From Pseudomonadota bacterium (GTDB taxonomy: Bacteria; Pseudomonadota; Gammaproteobacteria; Burkholderiales; Burkholderiaceae_C): a DNA stretch of 51,824 bases. Position numbers and translations under genes: made by a program. Below the pieces are notes generated by a model. The model was given only the letters and a program-made list of their open reading frames with translations, was not told the DNA's origin and searched no databases. Below, piece after piece: positions 20,183 through 27,941 of the stretch. The stretch's first letter is position 1. Each line of letters starts with the position of its first letter. The stretch covers positions 1-51,824 of the forward strand of contig JAJZEB010000011.1 of NCBI GenBank assembly GCA_021805805.1. Direction: 5' to 3'.

Positions 20183-21664
20183 ATGTCCGCCAACGCCCTG
20201 TCCCCGCTCAAAGACCCCTCGCTGCTGAAAACGCAGGCCCTGATCGATGGTCGCTGGATCGATTCCCCGACCGGCGTTGCGATCCACGACCCGGCCACCG
20301 GAGCCCCGCTGGCGCAGGTGCCGCGACTGGGCGCAGCCGAGGCCGAGGCGGCGATCGACGCCGCGGCGCGCGCGCTGCCGGCGTGGCGCGCGCAGACCGC
20401 CAAGCAGCGCGCCGCGGTGCTGCGCCGCTGGTTCGACCTGCTGCTGCAGCACGCCGACGACCTGGCGCGGATCATGACCGCCGAACAGGGCAAGCCGCTG
20501 GCCGAGGCGCGCGGCGAAGTCGTCTACGGCGCCAGTTTCGTCGAGTGGTTCGCCGAGGAAGCCAAGCGCGTGTACGGCGAAACGATTCCCAGCCCGGACG
20601 CGAGCAAGCGCCTGCTCGTGCTGCGCCAGCCGGTCGGCGTGTGCGCGGCGATCACGCCGTGGAACTTCCCGCTGGCGATGATCACGCGCAAGGTTGCACC
20701 GGCGCTGGCGGCCGGCTGCACGGTGGTCATCAAGCCGGCCGAGCAGACCCCGCTGACCGCGCTGGCCGCCGCCGAACTGGCGCAACGCGCCGGCATGCCG
20801 CCCGGGGTGCTCAATATGCTGACCAGCGATGCCGAAGGCTCGGTGGCGATCGGCAAGGTGCTGTGCGCCAGCGACACCGTGCGCCACCTGTCGTTCACCG
20901 GCTCGACCGAGGTCGGCCGCATCCTGATGGCGCAGTCGGCGCCGAGCATCAAGAAGCTGGCGCTCGAGCTCGGCGGCAACGCGCCGTTCATCGTCTTCGA
21001 CGACGCCGACATGGACGCGGCGATCGAGGGCGCGCTGGCCAGCAAGTACCGCAACGCCGGACAGACCTGCGTGTGCGCCAACCGTCTGTACGTGCAGGAC
21101 GGGATCTACGACGCCTTCGTCGAACGCCTGGCGCAGCGCGTGGCGGCGATGAAGGTCGGCAACGGCTTCGACTCCGGGGTGCAGATCGGCCCGCTGATCG
21201 ACGCGCCGGCGTTGGCCAAGGTGCAGCGCCACGTCGACGACGCGGTTTCCAAGGGCGCGCGGGTGCTGACCGGCGGACATGCCATCGAGGCCTCCGCCGG
21301 ACGTTTCTACGCGCCCACCGTGCTGGCCAACGCCGACGCCAGCATGCTGTGCGCGCGCGAGGAGACCTTCGGCCCGGTCGCCCCGGTGTTCCGCTTTGCC
21401 ACCGAGGCCGACGCCATCGCCGCGGCCAATGCGACCGAGTTCGGCCTGGCCGCGTATTTCTACAGCCGCGACGTCGGCCGCATCTTCCGCGTCGGCGAGG
21501 CGCTCGAATACGGCATCGTCGGGATCAACACCGGGATCATCTCCAACGAGGTCGCGCCGTTCGGCGGGGTCAAGCAGTCGGGCCTGGGCCGCGAGGGCTC
21601 GCATCACGGCATCGACGAGTACGTCGAGCTCAAGTACATGTGCCTGGGCGATATCGACCGCTGA
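20183..21664 (+). CDS. gabD: succinate-semialdehyde dehydrogenase, GabD type
   Basis: A 493-residue aldehyde dehydrogenase oxidising succinate semialdehyde to succinate, in 4-aminobutyrate and related catabolism. Motifs are TPWNFPLAMITRK, FTGSTEVGR, the general base Glu262 in LELGG, and catalytic Cys296 in NAGQTCVCANR, the GabD-type active-site context with a second Cys two residues on (linked to redox control in E. coli GabD). No GABA transaminase is nearby. ATG 20183 gives the family length. Confidence 0.93.
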   Translation: MSANALSPLKDPSLLKTQALIDGRWIDSPTGVAIHDPATGAPLAQVPRLGAAEAEAAIDAAARALPAWRAQTAKQRAAVLRRWFDLLLQHADDLARIMTAEQGKPLAEARGEVVYGASFVEWFAEEAKRVYGETIPSPDASKRLLVLRQPVGVCAAITPWNFPLAMITRKVAPALAAGCTVVIKPAEQTPLTALAAAELAQRAGMPPGVLNMLTSDAEGSVAIGKVLCASDTVRHLSFTGSTEVGRILMAQSAPSIKKLALELGGNAPFIVFDDADMDAAIEGALASKYRNAGQTCVCANRLYVQDGIYDAFVERLAQRVAAMKVGNGFDSGVQIGPLIDAPALAKVQRHVDDAVSKGARVLTGGHAIEASAGRFYAPTVLANADASMLCAREETFGPVAPVFRFATEADAIAAANATEFGLAAYFYSRDVGRIFRVGEALEYGIVGINTGIISNEVAPFGGVKQSGLGREGSHHGIDEYVELKYMCLGDIDR

Positions 21665-21687
21665 TCGCCGGTGATACGCTTGGGTGT

Positions 21688-22800
<1,113 letters not shown>

Positions 22801-22824
22801 TCCAAACCGCGAGCCCGACCCCCG

Positions 22825-23145
22825 ATGGACCAAACCGTGATCCGCGCGCGCGTGACCCCGCGTGCCAATGTGTATTTTGGCGGCCGCTGCGTCAGCCACA
22901 GCCTCGAGCTCGATGGCGGCGAGCGCGTCAGCGTCGGGGTGATCCTGCCCGGCGAGGTCCTCACCTTCCGCACTGCAGCGCCCGAGCGCATGCAAGGCGT
23001 CGGTGGCAGCTGTGCGTGGCGCATGCAGGGCGAGACCACCTGGCAGGCCAGCGGCGAAGGCGACAGTTTCGACGTCCCCGGCGAAAGCGCGTTCGAAATC
23101 CGCGTCGACACCGAGCCGTACCACTACATCTGCCGCTACCGCTGA
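22825..23145 (+). CDS. ppnP: pyrimidine/purine nucleoside phosphorylase
   Basis: A 106-residue cupin-fold protein of the PpnP (YaiE, formerly DUF1255) family, which phosphorolyses several nucleosides. Matching segments are ANVYFGGRCVSHS, GVILPGEVLTF, PERMQGVGG and GDSFDVPGESAFEIRV. Length is slightly above the usual 94 residues. It is 24 bases after the Old Yellow Enzyme gene and probably ends the transcript. Confidence 0.9.
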   Translation: MDQTVIRARVTPRANVYFGGRCVSHSLELDGGERVSVGVILPGEVLTFRTAAPERMQGVGGSCAWRMQGETTWQASGEGDSFDVPGESAFEIRVDTEPYHYICRYR

Positions 23146-23627
23146 CGGGGCGCTGCGCGCAGTCCGCGCACGTCGTCGACCCTGGAGCGTTCATCTCCGT
23201 CCGGCTTGCCAGCCGCAGCCCCGGGGACTTCCAGGGCGGCAGTTTTCCATATCGTGCTGACACCTGGATCGCGTGGGGGGCGAAGCGACTGGGCTCGGCC
23301 ATCTGCCTGCATCGCGTAGGCGCGTGGCGACTGGCCCCTGCGCACGGCCGGGCGTCGGGGCGGTCGACCCCTGCGGGGCCGACTGCGCTTGCGCTGCTCG
23401 GGCTGCAGGCGCGCGGCGGAACTCGCTACGCGCGCTGGCGCGCGCTGCGCTCGAACAACCGCCGCGAGCTTGATGGTGGAAGCGCGCTGCGCGCGCCGCC
23501 TGCACCCCTGCGCTGCTCGCCGCCCCGAAGCCGGCCGTGCGCAGAGCCCAGTCGCCACGCGCCGCCACCGTCCGTTGCGCTCGACGAACCACCAACCCAA
23601 CCCGAACGGAGCAGCCCGCGCCGTTCG

Positions 23628-23955
23628 AGCCGGAGCGCGCACCCCGCGCCACCCATTCGCCCCGGAGCGTGTAGCCGCGTCCGGTGGACGGCTGACGCGC
23701 AAAGCCGGAGCGTGCGTCCCGCGCCACCCATTCGCCCCGGAGCGTGTAGCCGCGTCCGGTGGACGGCTGACGCGCAAAGCCGGAGCGTGCGTCCCGCGCC
23801 ACCCATTCGCCCCGGAGCGTGTAGCCGCCTCCGGTGGACGGCTGACGCGCAAAGCCGGAGCGTGCACCCCGCGCCACCCATTCGCCCCGGAGCGTGTAGC
23901 CGCGTCCGGTGGACGGCTGACGCAGAAAGCCGGAGCGCGCACCCCGCGCCACCCA
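23628..23955. repeat. 75-base tandem repeat, four full copies plus partial ends
   Basis: Full units start at 23651, 23726, 23801 and 23876, each opening ACCCATTCGCCCCGGAGCG. A partial unit precedes (23628-23650) and five bases of another follow. Units 1 and 2 are identical; unit 3 has a C for G in CGCGTCC, and units 3 and 4 have ACCCC instead of GTCCC. The period is a multiple of three and every minus-strand frame stays open, so open frames across it are not evidence of coding. Confidence 0.9.
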
Positions 23956-24012
23956 GGACGCGAGCCGTCGCAGAGCCGCCTCAAGGCGGCGAGCGGTCCC
24001 CCTCGGGGGGAA

Positions 24013-24036
24013 GCAGCCGGGGTCGCCCCCGGCTGC
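24013..24036. terminator. strong hairpin between convergent ppnP and SQR genes
   Basis: GCAGCCGGGG (24013-24022) pairs perfectly with CCCCGGCTGC (24027-24036) around TCGC. It lies 16 bases past the SQR stop and could terminate either direction. There is no T-tract. Confidence 0.5.
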
Positions 24037-24051
24037 TCAGGGGGCCCACAC

Positions 24052-25353
24052 TCACCCCCCCTGCCCGGGATGCATCACCTTGTCCTGCAGGCGCTTGAAG
24101 CCGATCAGCTTGAGCACGTATTTCTCGTAGATCGGCTCCGAATTGCCTGTCTTCATCTTGCGCATGAAATACTTCTCGAAGGCGATCTTGGCCAGGTGCA
24201 CCCACTTGCCCGAACCGAACCAGTTGACGTCGCGTGGGGGAATCTGCGGTATCGCCGCGAACGCCGCGCCGGTGGTGCCGAAATCGGCCAGGCAGATCGC
24301 CTGCCACGTCCCCTTGTGGGTCGGCTCCTGCCCGGCGAGCTCCTCCTCCAGGTTGTGCACGATCGCGGTCACCATCGACTCGATCATGTAACCGGTCTTC
24401 GGCACTCCGGTAGGAACGGGGCTTGGCGACACCGGAGGAATCGCGATGCAAACTCCGGCCGAATAGATGTTCCTGTACTTCGGGCTGCGCTGGTTCGAGT
24501 CGACGATGACGAAACCGCGCGGATTGCACAGACCGGGCACCGCAGCCACCGCGTCGACTCCCTTGAACGCCGGAAGCATCATCGCATGCTTGAACGGCAG
24601 CTCGTGCTTTTTCAGCACATTGCCCTGCATATCGAGTTCATCGACGTACATCTTTCCCGCTTCGACTTTGGTCGTGCGCGCGTTCGTGATCCAGCGCACG
24701 TCATGGTCGCGGAACTCGTGCTCCATGATGCCCTTCGAATCGCCGACGCCGTCGAGCCCGAGGTGGCCGATGTACGGCTCCGAGGTGACATAGGTCATCG
24801 GAACCTTGCTGCGCATGCGCTTCTTGCGCAACGCTGCGTCGAGGATCATCGTGTACTCGTAGGCCGGGCCGAAACAGCTCGCTCCGGGCATCGCGCCGAC
24901 GATCACCGGCCCGGGAGCTTCAAGCAGCCGCTGGAAATCCTCGAAGCACTTCTCGGCGTGGTCGATCGAGCAGACCGACTGGGTGTGTCCGCCATGCGGC
25001 CCGGCGCCGTCGACCTCGTCGAACATCAGCTTCGGCCCGGTGGTGACGATCAGGTAATCGTAGGTGACCTTGTCGCCGCTTTGCAGGGTGATGACGCTGG
25101 CATCGGCGTCGATCGACGTCGCCGGCTGGGCGATGAAGTCGATTCCCTTGCGCTGCAGGTACGGCGCGATCGGAAACACCACCTCGTCGCGCGCGCGCCA
25201 GCCGACCGCCACCCAAGGGTTCGACGGCACGAACTGGAAATAGTCGACGGCGTTGATCACCGTGACCTTGTGCTCGCGCCCGAGCTTGGCCTGAACCTCG
25301 TACGCCGCGGGCAGGCCGCCGATGCCGGCGCCAAGTATGACGATGTGAGCCAT
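24052..25353 (-). CDS. sqr: sulfide:quinone oxidoreductase
   Basis: A 433-residue peripheral membrane flavoprotein that oxidises sulfide to sulfane sulfur or polysulfide and reduces quinone. It closely follows the Acidithiobacillus ferrooxidans enzyme as I recall it: FAD motif GAGIGGLPAAYE, DYFQFVPSNPWVAVGW, and YIGHLGLDGVGDSKGI. All three redox cysteines are present: Cys128 (QSVCSIDHAE), Cys160 (GASCFGPAYEY) and Cys354 (AICLADFG). ATG 25353 has an excellent AGGAGGAA site. No signal peptide is seen, as usual for SQR. It diverges from the YeeE/YedE pair, with a probable FNR-type site between. Confidence 0.93.
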   Translation of the reverse strand: MAHIVILGAGIGGLPAAYEVQAKLGREHKVTVINAVDYFQFVPSNPWVAVGWRARDEVVFPIAPYLQRKGIDFIAQPATSIDADASVITLQSGDKVTYDYLIVTTGPKLMFDEVDGAGPHGGHTQSVCSIDHAEKCFEDFQRLLEAPGPVIVGAMPGASCFGPAYEYTMILDAALRKKRMRSKVPMTYVTSEPYIGHLGLDGVGDSKGIMEHEFRDHDVRWITNARTTKVEAGKMYVDELDMQGNVLKKHELPFKHAMMLPAFKGVDAVAAVPGLCNPRGFVIVDSNQRSPKYRNIYSAGVCIAIPPVSPSPVPTGVPKTGYMIESMVTAIVHNLEEELAGQEPTHKGTWQAICLADFGTTGAAFAAIPQIPPRDVNWFGSGKWVHLAKIAFEKYFMRKMKTGNSEPIYEKYVLKLIGFKRLQDKVMHPGQGG

Positions 25354-25516
25354 CTGATCGTTCCTCCTAGTCGATGCTGCCTTGTCATGATGCGACCGCC
25401 GCGATTGCCGCATCCCAGCTGCCGTTGTGGCGTCGCGCACCGCCGAAAAAAGTCAGCGAAGCATAGCGAGCACGCCGGCGCGCGGCGTCAGCGCCAACCC
25501 GCGGTTGGTGCGCGTA

Positions 25517-25530
25517 TTGACCTGCATCAA
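25517..25530. promoter_or_regulatory. FNR/ANR/DNR-type box
   Basis: TTGACCTGCATCAA matches the FNR-family consensus TTGATNNNNATCAA at nine of ten fixed positions. It sits about midway between the divergent sqr and YeeE starts, roughly 164-170 bases from each. It suggests oxygen- or NO-responsive control of one or both units. The regulator is not in the window. Confidence 0.6.
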
Positions 25531-25576
25531 GTTCCGTGAGGCGGGTTCGGTGTTTGTCCTAGGATCGTGAACCCTA

Positions 25577-25592
25577 ATACCCCCACGGGCAT
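25577..25592. promoter_or_regulatory. candidate CsoR/CstR-family operator over the YeeE -35 region
   Basis: ATACCCCCACGGGCAT has the symmetric pattern AT-N-CCC-N4-GGG-N-AT, like operators of CsoR-family repressors, which include persulfide sensors (CstR). It covers the expected -35 position for the TATACT at 25607-25612, where bound repressor would block transcription. No CsoR-family gene is visible nearby. Confidence 0.4.
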
Positions 25593-25606
25593 AGGACAAA
25601 GGTGTC

Positions 25607-25612
25607 TATACT
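25607..25612 (+). promoter_or_regulatory. -10 element for the YeeE/YedE unit
   Basis: TATACT, 85 bases before the first YeeE ATG. No good -35 is present at the right distance, consistent with an activated or tightly controlled promoter. The right arm TAGGACAAA of the inverted repeat occupies the spacer. Confidence 0.5.
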
Positions 25613-25696
25613 GAATTTTCATCGGTGTTTCGCGATCCAGCCCATGATCCACAGCAAACACCGAGACGCCATGCAACCCGAGGAGTGCAACACCCG

Positions 25697-26203
25697 ATGA
25701 AACGTCCGCTTCCACTTTGGAATCCTTACCTCGCCGGCATCGTGCTCGGCCTGGGCCTGCTGGTGACCTTCGTCGTCACCGGCAACGGCTACGGCGCCAC
25801 CGGGGCGACAACGCGCGCCACGGCGGTGATCGCCGGCCACCTGGCGCCGTCGCTGGTCGCGCCGCACACCTATCTGCACGGGTCGTACGTGGCCGGGTTG
25901 AACTCCTGGATCGTCTGGGAGGTCGTCGGCCTGGCCATCGGTGCGTTGATCGGCAGCATGCTGGCCGGGCGCTTCCGCTTCGAAGTCGACGGCCCGCGCC
26001 GCACCGGCAGCAGCGCGCGGCTGGTGCTGGCGCTGCTCGGCGGAACCGCCTCGGGGCTGGGCGCCCGACTGGCGCTGGGCTGCACCAGCGGCCTGGGGCT
26101 GTCGGGTGCTGCCGTGCTGGCCGCGTCCGGGTTCCTGTTCCTGATCGGATTCTTCATCGCCGGCGCGTTGTTCGGCACCCTGACCAAAGGACTCTGGAAA
26201 TGA
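25697..26203 (+). CDS. YeeE/YedE-family sulfur transport protein, first half
   Basis: A 168-residue membrane protein with about four hydrophobic segments. The motif LALGCTSGLGLSG carries conserved Cys129; this family includes thiosulfate and sulfur-compound importers (TsuA/YeeE) in which such cysteines contact the sulfur atom. It is a half-length form that should work with the next gene. GGAG lies a few bases before ATG 25697. Its stop overlaps the next start (ATGA at 26200-26203). The transported species is inferred, not shown. Confidence 0.87.
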   Translation: MKRPLPLWNPYLAGIVLGLGLLVTFVVTGNGYGATGATTRATAVIAGHLAPSLVAPHTYLHGSYVAGLNSWIVWEVVGLAIGALIGSMLAGRFRFEVDGPRRTGSSARLVLALLGGTASGLGARLALGCTSGLGLSGAAVLAASGFLFLIGFFIAGALFGTLTKGLWK

Positions 26204-26793
26204 GCTTGCCTCTCGGTTATACAGGCCCGGTTTCCGGCATCGTGCTCGGCCTGGTGTTCGGCTACGCGCTGGAAAACGCCGGCTTCGGCAGCAGCTGCAA
26301 ATTGACCGCGCAACTGCGCTTCCAGGACTGGGCGGTGTTCAAGGTGATGTTCACCGCGATCATCGTGGCCTCCGGTGGCCTGTACCTGCTGCAGGCGCTG
26401 GGCATGGTCAACGTGGTCAACGATCTGTTCGTGCCATCGGTGTTCCTGTGGGGCAGCTCGATCGGCGGGGTGCTGATCGGCGCCGGCATGGCGCTGGGCG
26501 GGTACTGCCCCGGCACGTCGATCGTGGCGCTGTTCTCGGGCAAGCTCGACGGCTTGCTGTTCCTGCTTGGAATCGGGCTGGGCACGCTGGTGTTCAATGC
26601 GTTCGCACCGCAACTCGAGGCGTGGGCCTGGAAGCAGACCGGCCCTGACTCGCTGACGCTGCCGCAATTGCTGCATCTGCCGGCCTGGCTGGTCTGGGCG
26701 CTGCTGCTGGCGGTGTTGCTGGCGATCGGCTTCCTGACGCGGACGTCGCGTGCGCCGGACGCCGGGGCCACGATGGCCGCACAGCGCGGCTGA
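26200..26793 (+). CDS. YeeE/YedE-family sulfur transport protein, second half
   Basis: A 197-residue membrane protein with five or six hydrophobic segments and two family cysteine motifs, GFGSSCKLT (Cys33) and ALGGYCPGTS (Cys103). It is translationally coupled to the first half. Pairs like this (PmpA/PmpB type) commonly lie beside SQR, rhodanese or persulfide dioxygenase genes, as here. Together the two would make a complete transporter for a sulfur compound. Confidence 0.88.
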   Translation: MSLPLGYTGPVSGIVLGLVFGYALENAGFGSSCKLTAQLRFQDWAVFKVMFTAIIVASGGLYLLQALGMVNVVNDLFVPSVFLWGSSIGGVLIGAGMALGGYCPGTSIVALFSGKLDGLLFLLGIGLGTLVFNAFAPQLEAWAWKQTGPDSLTLPQLLHLPAWLVWALLLAVLLAIGFLTRTSRAPDAGATMAAQRG

Positions 26794-26897
26794 TGCAGCG
26801 GACCGCGGGCACGCGTCCGTTCCGTTTATTCGTTCATAATGATGTAGCGCATTAAAACGCGCACGCTGTCTTTCATCCCCCACTCTGGAGTGTCATC

Positions 26898-27152
26898 ATG
26901 GCCCAACGCCGAATCCGACTTTCCCAAGCCCTGCCGCTGCTGGCGCTGGCCGCGACGGTCGTCGCACCAATGCCGCAGGCGCTGAACCGCGTCTCGCCGG
27001 TACCTTCCGCGCTCGCTGCCGGCAATCCGTGCGCGCCGAGCAATCCGTGCGCGCCCGCTGCAGGCAGCAACAAGCAAAAGGCCGGCAACCCGTGCGCGCC
27101 GGCGGCGTCGAAGAAACACAAATCGGGCAACCCCTGCGCGCCGTCGAACTGA
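26898..27152 (+). CDS. small secreted protein with four NPCAP cysteine motifs
   Basis: An 84-residue protein with an N-terminal signal: basic start MAQRRIRLSQ, hydrophobic core ALPLLALAATVV, probable cleavage after ALA at about residue 40. The mature part of about 44 residues contains GNPCAP or SNPCAP four times with Cys45, Cys51, Cys66 and Cys80 and no other cysteine, separated by Lys/Ser/Ala linkers. A GGAG site lies just before ATG 26898. The gene follows the YeeE/YedE pair and precedes a hypothetical gene by 16 bases. Metal or sulfane-sulfur binding in the periplasm is a guess; I know no assigned function. Confidence 0.75.
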   Translation: MAQRRIRLSQALPLLALAATVVAPMPQALNRVSPVPSALAAGNPCAPSNPCAPAAGSNKQKAGNPCAPAASKKHKSGNPCAPSN

Positions 27153-27168
27153 GACGGCAACGCTCCGA

Positions 27169-27894
27169 GTGCAGCTCAGCGCAGCGCAGCGACAAATGTG
27201 CCCAACGCCCGCCCTTTCATCCAGCGTCGCGCTCAGCCGTGACGCGCTGGTCGCCGCGCTGCGCTCGGCCCCCCGCCAGCGCCTGCTCGATGCCGCCGCG
27301 AGCCTGCTCGCAGGCATCGAGCGCGATGCCCGGCGCGGACGCAGCGTGCTGAGCGAACTTCTCGGCAGGCGGGGAAGCTGCGAAGTCTGGGAGCACTACC
27401 CTGCCAGGGACGCAATCGATCTGCGCAGCGGCTACCGTTTCTACTATCACGCCCATGCGCAGAACGCACGCGGCGAGCACGGTCACTTCCATGTGTTCGC
27501 CCAGGTTCCGGAGCGTCCCGGACAACCCGACTACACGCATCTGGTGGGCATTTCGGTCGATTCCCGCGGCTTCCCGCTGCGGGTATTCACGACCAACCAG
27601 TGGGTCACCGCAGAGCGCTGGGGGAGCGCCGCGCAGGTGCTGCGCGCGATCGAGCGCATGGACCTGACGCAGGCCCGCCCGACTCGCGTGGCGCGCTGGG
27701 TGCAGGACACCACCCGTTTGTTCACGCCGCAGATCGCCGCGGCATTGCAGCGGCGCGACGCACGCATCGCGCAACGCGCCGCGCGCATCGGTGTCGACGC
27801 CGCGCGCAACGATCGGCGCACCCATGTCGTAAGCCAGTGCCGCGTCGACCTGGCAGCCCAGTTCCGTCATTTGGAGGCAGCCGGAATCGCGTGA
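27169..27894 (+). CDS. conserved hypothetical protein (DUF6969-like), EHGHFHVF motif
   Basis: A 241-residue soluble protein from GTG 27169, or 232 from ATG 27196; neither has a clear ribosome-binding site. The core EHYPARDAIDLRSGYRFYYH (first part) and GEHGHFHVF resemble a family I recall as DUF6969; His-rich placement hints at metal binding or hydrolysis but no catalysis is established. No signal peptide is evident. It is 16 bases after the NPCAP gene, so the two are probably one transcript, closed by a terminator that overlaps its stop codon. Confidence 0.75.
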   Translation: MQLSAAQRQMCPTPALSSSVALSRDALVAALRSAPRQRLLDAAASLLAGIERDARRGRSVLSELLGRRGSCEVWEHYPARDAIDLRSGYRFYYHAHAQNARGEHGHFHVFAQVPERPGQPDYTHLVGISVDSRGFPLRVFTTNQWVTAERWGSAAQVLRAIERMDLTQARPTRVARWVQDTTRLFTPQIAAALQRRDARIAQRAARIGVDAARNDRRTHVVSQCRVDLAAQFRHLEAAGIA

Positions 27895-27920
27895 CCGACA
27901 ACGCGATTCGGCTTTTTTTT
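27880..27920 (+). terminator. intrinsic terminator overlapping the stop of the DUF6969-like gene
   Basis: GCC and GAATCGCGT (27880-27892, one bulged G) pair with ACGCGATTC and GGC (27901-27912), followed by eight T residues (27913-27920). The TGA stop (27892-27894) lies in the end of the left arm and loop, so translating ribosomes could affect folding. Confidence 0.88.
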
Positions 27921-27941
27921 GTGCAACGTGGAGAAGAAAGC

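Larger units (their letters stand above)
23146..24051. other. 906-base region without a credible gene; contains tandem repeats
   Basis: Between ppnP and the SQR gene, which converge. The left 480 bases are very GC-rich, largely stop-free on several frames of both strands, and have no credible start with a ribosome-binding site; translated products are low-complexity Arg/Ala/Pro. The right part holds a 75-base tandem repeat (23628-23955) and then a strong hairpin. It may be decayed or repetitive intergenic DNA of the lineage. Confidence 0.6.
25354..25696. promoter_or_regulatory. divergent control region of the sulfur locus
   Basis: A 343-base region between sqr and the YeeE/YedE pair. It contains an FNR-type box (25517-25530), a palindrome like a CsoR/CstR operator (25577-25592), a 9-base inverted repeat (25553-25561 and 25592-25600) and a -10 TATACT (25607-25612) directed at YeeE. 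On the sqr side a possible -10 TATGCT lies at 25460-25465 (minus strand). No small gene is visible in it. Confidence 0.6.

Noticed and set aside
23191-23952. Minus-strand ORF coding 25-residue repeats (RQPSTGRGYTLRGEWVAR type)
   Set aside because: All three minus frames are open because the 75-base unit has no stops there; no ribosome-binding site or promoter is visible. Treated as a repeat, not a gene.
23628-23955. Possible CRISPR array
   Set aside because: Units are directly adjacent with no unique spacers, 75 bases long, and there are no cas genes.
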